Shown in pieces: positions 1-6,025 of a stretch of DNA of 7,139 nucleotides. The stretch covers positions 1 through 7,139 of the forward strand of contig CAISOI010000347.1 in NCBI GenBank assembly GCA_903886985.1. Direction: 5' to 3'. Below the pieces are notes generated by a model. That model had not been told where the DNA came from. It was given only the letters and a program-made list of their open reading frames with translations, and searched no databases. Positions within the stretch are counted from its first letter, which is position 1. Every line of letters begins with the position of its first letter. Origin of the DNA: an uncultured Chthonomonas sp. GTDB taxonomy: Bacteria; Armatimonadota; Chthonomonadetes; Chthonomonadales; CAJBBX01. Position numbers and translations under genes: made by a program.

Positions 1-18
1 AGACCTTTCACGAAACAG

Positions 19-65
19 AAAAAATGGGCAGGACAAAAGCAAAATCTCTTGCTTGTCCTGCCCAT
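19..65 (-). terminator. Intrinsic terminator after the toxin-antitoxin pair
   Basis: A perfect 13-bp stem pairs 24-36 (ATGGGCAGGACAA) with 53-65. A further 4-bp inner stem, GCAA/TTGC (39-42 with 49-52), closes a 6-base loop. Read on the minus strand, the stem is followed at once by a run of T (complement of the A run at 19-24), then TCTGTTTCG, which is the classic Rho-independent layout. On the plus strand the stem is followed by CAATGTTA, so the signal points leftward. It lies about 35 bases past the toxin stop codon and closes that transcript. Confidence 0.9.
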
Positions 66-99
66 CAATGTTAACAGCCTAATTTAACGAACTAGGTTC

Positions 100-516
100 C
101 TACTTATCCCGCATAAGAGCAACGATTCCAGCCTGCTCATAGTGATGATCGAATGCGAGCGCTTCCGAAATTCCCTGTTCTTCGCAAATAACAAAGCTTG
201 CACAGTCCGTTAGACTCCACTGCTTGTCAGGGCGGCGTTCATATAGAGTGAGGGCAGATTCAAAGAGATCTGGTGTTGAATCAACTATCGTAATCGTTGA
301 ATCCTGCTCCATGTCTCTTACAAATTGTGCTGCCGCCATACGCAAATGGCTGTATCGAGTTCCAAAATCCGTCAAAAACTCAGTAAGAACCATCTGACTA
401 GTTACTATCCGGCAGCCGCCTAATTTACTTGCAAGTTCCACCGCTATGTTGTGGTTAACATCTCTGCTGGAATTAATGGCAATCCAAAATCCGGTATCAA
501 CGAATAGGGCTCTCAA
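100..516 (-). CDS. vapC: PIN-domain ribonuclease toxin (VapC-like)
   Basis: A 138-residue single-domain PIN protein, the normal length for type II toxin endoribonucleases. The acidic quartet that binds the catalytic metal is complete: D7 in VDTGFW, E46 in VLTEFL, D104 in SLTDC and D123 in AFDHH. The segment RRPDKQWSLTDCASF (about 95-108) and the C-terminal FDHHYEQAG are typical of PIN toxins of this subgroup. Family knowledge says such proteins cut structured RNA, often tRNA or rRNA, when freed from their antitoxin; the RNA target cannot be read here. The start is TTG (514-516). It overlaps the antitoxin's TGA as TTGA, so translation is probably coupled to the gene upstream; no separate ribosome binding site is evident. 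The stop is TAG and a strong terminator follows. No residue needed for activity is missing, so the toxin looks functional. Confidence 0.93.
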   Translation of the reverse strand: MRALFVDTGFWIAINSSRDVNHNIAVELASKLGGCRIVTSQMVLTEFLTDFGTRYSHLRMAAAQFVRDMEQDSTITIVDSTPDLFESALTLYERRPDKQWSLTDCASFVICEEQGISEALAFDHHYEQAGIVALMRDK

Positions 517-782
517 TCCGTAACCTTTGGGGAGCCGTAAAGGTAATGTTTATAATTAACGGAGAGATCGCTGGGAATCTTATCCATCTCTTCCTCCGGT
601 ACACAAGCACGTAGCTTAGCTGCCATTTGTAGAATGGATTGTCCGGGCGTCAAACTATCCGCAGTCGGATAATGTTCATGAAGAACAGTCTTGATCACTT
701 CCTCAACCGCAATTCCCTTTTCCATGGCTTCCATGTTTAATTGTTGTTCAAGACTTGGAGGTAAATCAAGGGTAATAGACAT
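513..782 (-). CDS. Antitoxin of the PIN toxin
   Basis: An 89-residue protein directly upstream of the PIN toxin, with a 4-base overlap, in the usual antitoxin-first order. The N-terminus (MSITLDLPPSLEQQLNMEA) is a short strand followed by a helix, as in ribbon-helix-helix-type DNA-binding antitoxins, with a second helix around GIAVEEVIKTVLHEHY (23-38). The C-terminal part (about 69-86, with DLSVNYKHYLYGSPK) resembles the toxin-wrapping tail seen with PIN partners of this type. The ATG at 780-782 is preceded by AAGGA (791-795) at an 8-base spacing. By analogy it should neutralise the toxin by binding its active-site groove and repress its own promoter; the DNA-binding role is inferred. It lies just downstream of ppdK on the same strand but is separated from it by a terminator. 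Confidence 0.82.
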   Translation of the reverse strand: MSITLDLPPSLEQQLNMEAMEKGIAVEEVIKTVLHEHYPTADSLTPGQSILQMAAKLRACVPEEEMDKIPSDLSVNYKHYLYGSPKVTD

Positions 783-827
783 TGCACCAATCCTTCGAAA
801 GAGCCCTATCGCAAATTCACTAACAAA

Positions 828-838
828 GATATTCTATC
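828..838 (-). promoter_or_regulatory. Candidate promoter -10 and operator dyad of the toxin-antitoxin pair
   Basis: On the minus strand, TAGAAT (831-836) matches the -10 consensus at five of six positions and would give a leader of about 40 bases before the antitoxin ATG. It is embedded in the small dyad GATA-N3-TATC (828-838), which could be an autoregulation site. No good -35 element is visible; the region 17-18 bases upstream falls in the tail of the ppdK terminator. The call rests on position and one hexamer. Confidence 0.35.
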
Positions 839-852
839 ACAATCCTTATCCT

Positions 853-892
853 ACAAACAGCAACTGGCCGGAAGCATGCTTCCGACCAGTTG
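853..892 (-). terminator. ppdK: Intrinsic terminator of ppdK
   Basis: A 13-bp stem pairs 861-873 (CAACTGGCCGGAA) with 880-892, around the 6-base loop GCATGC. The only imperfect position, C868 against A885 on the plus strand, becomes a G-U pair in minus-strand RNA, so the hairpin is fully paired only when transcribed leftward. It begins about 30 bases after the ppdK stop. The tail CTGTTTGT is only moderately U-rich, so termination may be incomplete and some readthrough into the antitoxin gene is possible. Confidence 0.78.
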
Positions 893-921
893 TCGATCTT
901 TACCTTCAACGAGCAATAGGT

Positions 922-3603
922 CTACTTATCCCGCTCTTTTCCATCCCCAATCGCTGCCTGCGCCGCCGCAAGTCGTGCGATCGGCACACGGAACGGCGAA
1001 CAACTCACGTAGTTCAACCCAATTCGATGACAGAACTTCACGCTCTCCGGATCCCCGCCGTGCTCGCCACAGATACCCAATTTGATATCAGGGCGGACCG
1101 GCTTTGCCTTCGCGACACAGGTTTTCATCAACTGACCGACACCTTCTTGGTCCAATGTGTCGAATGGATCGGTTGGTAGAATCTTCTGCTCGATGTACGG
1201 AATGAGGAATTTACCGGCGTCGTCACGGCTATACCCAAATGTCATCTGAGTAAGGTCGTTCGTACCGAAGCTGAAGAACTGCGCATACTCTGCCAGTTGA
1301 TCCGCAACTAGGGTTGCACGCGGGATTTCGATCATGGTTCCGAACATGTATGGAATGTCCACTCCCTGTTCTTCGCAGACCTTTTTAGCGGTCGCTTCAA
1401 GCAAGGTTTGAACCGTCTTCAATTCGTTCACATGCCCAACCAGCGGGATCATGATTTCCGGGTGAACAGCAATACCCTTCTTTGCAACAACTGCCGCCGC
1501 CTGTAAAATGGCGCGGGTCTGCATGACAACAATCCCCGGCATAACAATCGAGAGTCGCACGCCGCGCAGCCCAAGCATCGGGTTCGATTCGTGCATCTGC
1601 TCAATGGCTTCAAGGGTATTCAACTTTGCTGCATATTCCGGGCTCGATTTGCTCAATCCAGCGCGCTCAGCTGTGGCGATCTCTTCCTTCATCGCATCCT
1701 TGGTCGGCAGGAACTCATGCAGGGGCGGGTCGATCAAGCGGATGGTCACGGGCTTGCCGTCCATCACCTCAAAGATGCCCTCAAAGTCCTTCTGTTGGAA
1801 AGGAAGAAGTTGATCGAGCGCATTCTGTCGCGTCGCTTCGTCGTTAGCGAGAATCATCTGCTGAACAATTGGCAATCTCTCTTGCTCGAAGAACATGTGC
1901 TCTGTTCGGCAGAGTCCAATACCTTCTGCGCCGAGGTCGATCGCCTGCTGTGCATCCCGCGGATTGTCCGCATTTGTGCGCACTTTCAGCGTTCTGAAAC
2001 CATCTGCCCAAACCATCAGTTCGCCAAACGGACCGCTGACTTCCGGCTTGATAAGCGGCAATGCGCCAAGATAGACCGCTCCGGTTGAGCCGTCCATCGT
2101 AATAACGTCGCCCTCTTTGATGACAATACTGCCCACAGTACAGATCTTCGCCTTCGAGTCTACGCGAAGCGCTTCCGCACCAGCAACGCAGGGGATACCA
2201 AATCCACGTGCAACAACTGCAGCGTGAGACGTCTTACCACCGCGAGCCGTCAATACACCCTTGGCAGCAAGCATTCCGTGTACGTCGTCAGGATTGGTTT
2301 CGTCACGTAGGAGGATGACTGCTCCACCCTTTCCGCCATGAACTCCCTGTTCCGCCGCATCGTCTGCAGTGAATACAACTTTACCAACTGCTGCTCCCGG
2401 GCTCGCCGCGAGGCCATTGGCAACCTTGGTTGCGGCTTCGATTGCATCAGGGTCAATACGTGGGTGAAGCAACTGATCAACGTGAGATCCAGTGACGCGA
2501 TTAACCGCCTCTTTCTCATTGATCAAGCCTTCGTGAACCATGTCAACCGCGATCTTGACTGCCGCAGGACCGGTTCGTTTACCCGATCGACATTGTAACA
2601 TAAACAGCTTGCCGTGCTCAATCGTGAATTCGATATCTTGCATATCTTTGTAGTGCGCTTCCAACTTGTCGCAGGTATCAATGAACTCTTTGTAGATGGC
2701 AGGGTTCTGCTTCGCAAGTTCGGAGATCGGAACAGGAGTACGAACACCAGCGACAACGTCCTCGCCCTGTGCATTCATCAAATACTCGCCGAAGATCGCC
2801 TTCTCACCGGTCGATGGGTCACGGGTAAATGCAACTCCCGTTCCACAATCGTCACCAGCGTTACCATAAACCATGGATTGGACATTTACTGCGGTACCAA
2901 TCTCGTCTGGAATCTTTTCCGTTCGTCGATAGACGATGGCGCGATCCGTATTCCAGGACTTAAATACTGCTTCCACTCCCAAAGCAAGTTGCTCATAAGG
3001 ATCGGTTGGAAATTCGCGACCAGCATGGTCTCGCACGTGCTGCAAGAAGAGCTCACATACAGCCTTTAGATCTTCCGCACTCAGGTCAAGGTCATTCTTC
3101 GCCCCAACTTTGTGCTTGTATTCCTGAAAAATGTGGTTGTCAAAATCGTGCTTGCTCAACCCAAACGCCACATCCGAAAGCATCATAATGAAGCGTCGGT
3201 AACTATCGTAAACGAACCGTGGGTTATTGGTCTCAGCAATCAGCGCTTCTATGGTCACCGGATTCAACCCAAGGTTGAGAACGGTGTCCATCATTCCCGG
3301 CATGGAGAACTTTGCTCCGGATCGCACAGAAACCAAAAGCGGCTTCGTCGATCCTCCAAAGGTACGCCCCATCTTCGTCTCAACAGCAAGAACCGCCGTC
3401 TTCATCTCTCCGAGCAATTCCGCTGGCAACTGCTTTCCGCTCGCATAATATTCCATGCACGTCGCAGTTGTAATTGTAAATCCTGGTGGTACCGAAAGAC
3501 CGATCCGAACCATCTCACTTAAGTTGGCACCTTTGCCTCCTAATAGATCACGCATTGTCGCGTTACCCTCTTCAAACAGGTACACGCGTTGGGTACTACT
3601 CAT
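922..3603 (-). CDS. ppdK: Pyruvate, phosphate dikinase
   Basis: Complete PPDK of 893 residues, within the usual 870-900 range. It interconverts pyruvate + ATP + Pi and phosphoenolpyruvate + AMP + PPi in the cytosol, feeding gluconeogenesis or, in reverse, PPi-linked glycolysis. Domains in order: N-terminal ATP-grasp nucleotide-binding domain (about 1-345, with LLGGKGANLSEM, SVRSGAKFSMPGMMDT, and FMLQCRSGKRT at 334-344); swivelling phosphohistidine domain (about 390-510) with the phosphocarrier His460 in TARGGKTSHAAVVARG; C-terminal PEP/pyruvate TIM barrel (about 530-885) with GIGLCRTEHMFF, RLIDPPLHEFLP, GTMIEIPRA, SFGTNDLTQMTFGYSRDD and the catalytic Cys845 in GICGEHGGD. Thr458, two residues before the His, is the site that DUF299-type regulatory kinases/phosphorylases modify in other PPDKs; no such regulator is in this window. 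The ATG at 3601-3603 has AGGGAGG (3615-3621) upstream at 11 bases and gives the canonical N-terminus. It ends with TAG. No truncation or missing motif is seen. Confidence 0.99.
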   Translation of the reverse strand: MSSTQRVYLFEEGNATMRDLLGGKGANLSEMVRIGLSVPPGFTITTATCMEYYASGKQLPAELLGEMKTAVLAVETKMGRTFGGSTKPLLVSVRSGAKFSMPGMMDTVLNLGLNPVTIEALIAETNNPRFVYDSYRRFIMMLSDVAFGLSKHDFDNHIFQEYKHKVGAKNDLDLSAEDLKAVCELFLQHVRDHAGREFPTDPYEQLALGVEAVFKSWNTDRAIVYRRTEKIPDEIGTAVNVQSMVYGNAGDDCGTGVAFTRDPSTGEKAIFGEYLMNAQGEDVVAGVRTPVPISELAKQNPAIYKEFIDTCDKLEAHYKDMQDIEFTIEHGKLFMLQCRSGKRTGPAAVKIAVDMVHEGLINEKEAVNRVTGSHVDQLLHPRIDPDAIEAATKVANGLAASPGAAVGKVVFTADDAAEQGVHGGKGGAVILLRDETNPDDVHGMLAAKGVLTARGGKTSHAAVVARGFGIPCVAGAEALRVDSKAKICTVGSIVIKEGDVITMDGSTGAVYLGALPLIKPEVSGPFGELMVWADGFRTLKVRTNADNPRDAQQAIDLGAEGIGLCRTEHMFFEQERLPIVQQMILANDEATRQNALDQLLPFQQKDFEGIFEVMDGKPVTIRLIDPPLHEFLPTKDAMKEEIATAERAGLSKSSPEYAAKLNTLEAIEQMHESNPMLGLRGVRLSIVMPGIVVMQTRAILQAAAVVAKKGIAVHPEIMIPLVGHVNELKTVQTLLEATAKKVCEEQGVDIPYMFGTMIEIPRATLVADQLAEYAQFFSFGTNDLTQMTFGYSRDDAGKFLIPYIEQKILPTDPFDTLDQEGVGQLMKTCVAKAKPVRPDIKLGICGEHGGDPESVKFCHRIGLNYVSCSPFRVPIARLAAAQAAIGDGKERDK

Positions 3604-3943
3604 TGATTGTGGATCCTCCCTAGATTATCGGTACATTGACCGTTGGGCTATGATAAATTTTAGTTAGTTGTCACATGAAAGCCACGTTATTTTACCTCTT
3701 ACGGGCACCGAATCGCAGGATTGAAGCTGAATGCTCAACTAGGGTGTCCACTCCACACTATCCATGAAGGACCAAGACAGAAGAAAGAGTGAATATTGAT
3801 GGCGCTCCTTTGTGGAGTAAGAAGGGATTCAGCAATGCAACAGTGAAATGAAAATTTAGCCGGTAATCTGCAATGAGATGTTAGAGAGTAGCAATCGGGT
3901 TACGATAGAAGCTACCAATTTGTAATTCATCAGGAGATAGTTT
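3604..3943. other. Divergent intergenic region between ppdK and the secreted-protein gene
   Basis: These 340 bases must hold the promoters of both flanking genes, which point away from each other. On the minus strand I see GTGACA and TATCAT upstream of ppdK, but only 13 bases apart, too close for a standard sigma-70 promoter. The plus strand has no convincing -35/-10 pair. An 8-bp inverted repeat, ACTCCACA (3750-3757) with TGTGGAGT (3811-3818), could pair across 53 bases, which is near what chance allows. A 30-codon ORF from 3675 has no ribosome binding site. I see no RNA gene or riboswitch. Confidence 0.6.
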
Positions 3944-4525
3944 ATGCCCAACCGCAGAATAAGAGCACCATTCGGACTGTTGTTTATGATGGCAGGGATC
4001 GGTGTATCCTCCGTCGCTCATTCGCAAATAACCGTGTATAACAATTTCACAAATGGTGATGGATTTAACTTAGGCTTCGGTCAGAATGTCACTGGTACTC
4101 CCTATAGAGGAGCAGCTAGCATTTTTACGGTTGGCTCAACGGCTGTAAATCTCAAGAATGTAACGGTTGCGGTAAGCGCGACCAACTCCAACATGTTCTT
4201 CGACATACGAGTGGTGGCAGACAATTTTGGTCCTGATGACACCCACATTCTTGAAACGTTTTCCAGTTTGACTCCAAATGGCGGATTCACAACAACCTAT
4301 CCAGCTGAAACCTTCAATTCTGTTGCAACTCCATTTTTGGCAGCAAACACCAGCTATTGGCTTGAAGTTTTGCCTACAAATAGCTCCACGGCTGACGTAT
4401 GGAACTTGAATGCGACAGGTGCCAAATCAATGGCAGTTGGGGGATCTGGCGGACTTTGGGCAGTGGCAAGTCTTGCTACCGCACCAGCGTTTCGAGTAGT
4501 AGGCACTGTTGCCTCAGTGCCTTAG
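3944..4525 (+). CDS. Secreted choice-of-anchor-type protein, cut by TAG at its PEP-CTERM motif
   Basis: 193 residues as read. The N-terminus is a Sec signal peptide: basic MPNRRIR, hydrophobic stretch about 9-24, likely cleavage after VAHS (residue 27). The mature part is Ser/Thr/Asn-rich and beta-strand-like, with FVG/VTVAVSAT-type strands, WLEVLPTNSS (about 139-148) and a closing PAFRVVGTV (181-189). This pattern recalls the choice-of-anchor domains found on extracellular proteins that carry interchangeable C-terminal sorting signals; function unknown. The frame ends in Val-Pro-TAG. The same frame continues without a break through 24 more codons that make a textbook PEP-CTERM tail (see the 4526-4600 entry), so the intact protein would be 218 residues. 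The ATG follows AGGAGA (3932-3937) with a 6-base spacer. It is a monocistronic unit with a strong terminator after the second stop. As read, the product should be exported but not anchored. Confidence 0.82.
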   Translation: MPNRRIRAPFGLLFMMAGIGVSSVAHSQITVYNNFTNGDGFNLGFGQNVTGTPYRGAASIFTVGSTAVNLKNVTVAVSATNSNMFFDIRVVADNFGPDDTHILETFSSLTPNGGFTTTYPAETFNSVATPFLAANTSYWLEVLPTNSSTADVWNLNATGAKSMAVGGSGGLWAVASLATAPAFRVVGTVASVP

Positions 4526-4600
4526 CCTACTGCCATTACGCTTATTGCTGGCACAGTGGTTACTGGCGGATTGATGCTGAGAAAACGTCGCAAAATCTGA
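4526..4600 (+). pseudogene. Severed PEP-CTERM sorting signal of the preceding gene
   Basis: Directly after the TAG at 4523-4525 the frame reads Pro-Thr, then a hydrophobic stretch AITLIAGTVVTGGLML, then the basic end RKRRKI and TGA (4598-4600). With the preceding Val-Pro this is V-P-[TAG]-P, a transmembrane helix and an Arg/Lys-rich tail: the three parts of a PEP-CTERM signal, with the stop replacing the almost invariant Glu. GAG to TAG is one base change. PEP-CTERM signals are recognised by exosortase at the inner membrane and lead to surface display in exopolysaccharide-making bacteria. No exosortase gene is in the window. The helix and charged tail show no decay, so the change is recent, an error, or tolerated by readthrough. 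Confidence 0.8.
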
Positions 4601-4625
4601 AGAAATTGTAATTGCGTAATCAAAG

Positions 4626-4656
4626 AACCGACATCAGAAAAGGTGTCGGTTTTTTG
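4626..4656 (+). terminator. Intrinsic terminator of the secreted-protein gene
   Basis: A 10-bp stem pairs 4626-4635 (AACCGACATC) with 4642-4651, around the loop AGAAAA. T4634 opposite G4643 is a U-G pair in plus-strand RNA but an A-C mismatch on the other strand, so the signal faces right. A run of six T (4650-4655) follows. It sits 25 bases past the downstream TGA at 4598-4600 and about 100 past the premature TAG, matching the full 218-codon gene. The minus-strand lipoprotein ORF ends 19 bases to its right, so the hairpin may serve both converging units, though poorly for the minus strand. Confidence 0.93.
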
Positions 4657-4674
4657 TTGCCTATCTATTATGGG

Positions 4675-4812
4675 TTAGCATTTTCGGAGGTCTGTCGCGG
4701 TATCAAATTGAAACTGTTCCGGCTTTCGGGGGTCGATTGGCGTGGAATTCGTACATCCGCACAATATCGCCGCAAAACAGACCGCTATCCATTTCCAGTG
4801 GTTCGATGTCAT
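4675..4812 (-). CDS. Small putative lipoprotein (45 residues)
   Basis: A 45-residue ORF from ATG (4810-4812) to TAA (4675-4677). The N-terminus is a lipoprotein signal peptide in shape: polar MTSNHWKW, hydrophobic IAVCFAAI, then the lipobox-like L-C-G-C with the candidate lipidated Cys at residue 20. Cys at the -2 position of the lipobox is unusual but hydrophobic enough. The mature part would be only 26 residues, polar and ending in DLRKC, with no known domain. It would be attached to a membrane by its acylated Cys if real. The ribosome binding site is weak (GTGGGG about 7 bases upstream). No upstream in-frame start extends it sensibly. It converges on the secreted-protein gene and lies downstream of the ATP-grasp gene on the same strand. 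It could be a chance ORF or a remnant; the signal-peptide shape is the reason to list it. Confidence 0.5.
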   Translation of the reverse strand: MTSNHWKWIAVCFAAILCGCTNSTPIDPRKPEQFQFDTATDLRKC

Positions 4813-5080
4813 TTGTCGCCCCACTTCGGCAATTTGGCTGTCATACCTTTGCCTTCGGTCACGACAAAATTGTCGTCTGCATTAATATTTGGTTAAACTT
4901 CTCGTATTCCAGAGGGCCATCTAAACTCGAGGTGTACTGTTAGTCACTCAGTTATCAAACACCCGTACCTGAAGACTGTCTCAAAAGGTCCTGTTTTCGC
5001 CCTTGCTGTCTACAACTGTATTCGAAGATTGAGTTCAATCAGGGCAGCTACGCTCCCATTGTGGTTGAAGCTGAACAAAA
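4813..5080. other. Intergenic stretch between small lipoprotein ORF and ATP-grasp gene
   Basis: No convincing gene. It contains a compact dyad, ACGACAA-AA-TTGTCGT (4861-4876), 49 bases upstream of the lipoprotein ATG; a second dyad, GATTGA-GT-TCAATC (5027-5040); and a weak hairpin, GGG-C-AGC-TAC-GCT-CCC (5042-5057), about 24 bases after the ATP-grasp stop and without a T tract, so not a proper terminator. The stretch GACTGTCTCAAAAGGTC (4974-4990) resembles the ends of some insertion sequences, but no second copy or transposase is present. Confidence 0.5.
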
Positions 5081-5941
5081 TCATTTCAATAACTCGTTTA
5101 CTGCCTGAGCGAACTTTGCAGCCGATTGGTCATCTGTTCGAAAGTAGAGTGCTGGTTCAATCAGCTCGATCTCCATTAGGGCAAAGTCTTCGTCAGCAAT
5201 TCGCGCGAGATCGACACGCGCATACAAAGGTTTTTCGCCAACAATATCCATAATGCGCTGACCCGCATCCGCTATCCTTTTGGTAATCTGGGTTGCCTGA
5301 ATAAGACCACCATGCTCCTCCTGAACTCTAAAGTCCCCTGTTTCAGGAGTCTTCAAAATGGCATGGCTATATTCCCCATGAAAATAGAATAGGGAGTATT
5401 CACCTTCATCGACGATACTCTGTAGGAATGGCTGCACCATGAAGCTGCGATTTGTGAATGTCGATTGCACAGTAGACATTAGTGAGCTTCCAGGCTTCAA
5501 GCGAAAGGTATCGTCCGCATTTGCGCTTACTGTCGGTTTGATAACGATCTCATTCGACTCAAATTGGTCAAACCATTTACCAAATGCATCTGGTCCCGAA
5601 ATAGTACTGCCCCATAAACTAGGAACTATCCTTCCACCACGATTTTCCAGTTCGCGCAGATAAGTTTTGTCTGCATTCCACTCCATGATACGCAGCGGAT
5701 TGGCAAGCAACGTCCGAGAGTCAATTTCACGCAGAGCCTCAAGGTATGCAGGAAGATCCTTTTGATAATCCCACGTCGAGCGAACTATTACTACTTTGTA
5801 ATCTTCCCAACGGATACCTTTTGCCTTCCACGAAATGGTATCAACCTCCATGCCTAATTGGTTAAGCGGCAGGATGGAAAGCTCATCATCCGTAACAAAA
5901 TCGGTCAGGTCGTCCATCGAAAGAAACGCAATTCGGTTCAT
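5081..5941 (-). CDS. ATP-grasp family ligase of unknown substrate
   Basis: A 286-residue protein from the ATG at 5939-5941; a TTG three codons upstream is also open but would lie almost at the predicted transcript start. It has the pattern of the ATP-grasp family related to glutathione synthetase/RimK and the cycloserine enzyme DcsG: N-terminal Rossmann-like part with VVIVRSTWDYQ (about 50-60), NPLRIMEWNADKTYL (81-95), IVIKPTVSANADDTFR (132-147, with ATP-contacting Lys135), the adenine-loop-like MVQPFLQSIVDEGEYSL (168-184), FRVQEEHGG (204-212), ARVDLAR (241-247), and the Mg-binding LMEIELIEPALYFR (255-268). The ligand residues appear intact, so it should join a carboxylate to an amine or thiol nucleophile through an acyl-phosphate, using ATP. 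No biosynthetic partner lies next to it, so the substrate is unknown. It is cytosolic, with no signal peptide or membrane segment. It has its own promoter and no visible Shine-Dalgarno site. Confidence 0.9.
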   Translation of the reverse strand: MNRIAFLSMDDLTDFVTDDELSILPLNQLGMEVDTISWKAKGIRWEDYKVVIVRSTWDYQKDLPAYLEALREIDSRTLLANPLRIMEWNADKTYLRELENRGGRIVPSLWGSTISGPDAFGKWFDQFESNEIVIKPTVSANADDTFRLKPGSSLMSTVQSTFTNRSFMVQPFLQSIVDEGEYSLFYFHGEYSHAILKTPETGDFRVQEEHGGLIQATQITKRIADAGQRIMDIVGEKPLYARVDLARIADEDFALMEIELIEPALYFRTDDQSAAKFAQAVNELLK

Positions 5942-5961
5942 AGTAATCAATCTTTATTAGT

Positions 5962-5989
5962 ATTATATGCATCTGCAACAGGTCGTCAC
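5962..5989 (-). promoter_or_regulatory. Sigma-70-type promoter of the ATP-grasp gene
   Basis: On the minus strand the -35-like GTGACG (5984-5989, four of six consensus bases) and a perfect -10 TATAAT (5962-5967) are 16 bases apart. A start about seven bases past the -10 would put +1 near 5955, only about 13 bases before the ATG. That leader (AATAAAGATTGATTACT region) is A/T-rich and lacks a Shine-Dalgarno sequence, so the message is short-leadered. The promoter lies just beyond the terminator of the upstream gene, making the ATP-grasp gene an independent unit. Confidence 0.7.
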
Positions 5990-6025
5990 AGTCCGGGAGT
6001 TTACCACGAACTTCATTGGGCTCGC

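Noticed and set aside
922..924. Genome-wide reassignment of TAG to an amino acid
   Set aside because: ppdK and the PIN toxin both end in TAG at the expected family C-terminus, followed by terminators, so TAG acts as a stop here.
100..934. Identical 13-mer CTACTTATCCCGC at the 3' ends of the PIN toxin (100-112) and ppdK (922-934), both encoding RDK-stop
   Set aside because: A 13-base repeat is about what chance gives in 7 kb, and both C-termini suit their families; there is no sign of duplication around it.
691..1179. Plus-strand ORF of 162 codons over the 3' end of ppdK and the antitoxin start
   Set aside because: It overlaps two well-supported minus-strand genes and a terminator, has a low-complexity unlikely composition and no ribosome binding site; it is a shadow frame.
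1591..2088. Plus-strand ORF of 165 codons inside ppdK
   Set aside because: It is the antisense of conserved PPDK catalytic regions, with Cys/Arg/His-rich nonsense composition.
3675..3767. 30-codon plus-strand ORF in the ppdK upstream region
   Set aside because: No Shine-Dalgarno site and no domain or signal-peptide pattern; the length is expected by chance.
3750..3818. 8-bp inverted repeat ACTCCACA/TGTGGAGT as a riboswitch or regulatory hairpin
   Set aside because: The arms are 53 bases apart with no further pairing between them, and this is close to chance expectation.
4612..4896. Plus-strand ORF of 94 codons after the secreted-protein gene
   Set aside because: It starts at a TTG and runs through the terminator hairpin with no ribosome binding site and no recognisable protein features.
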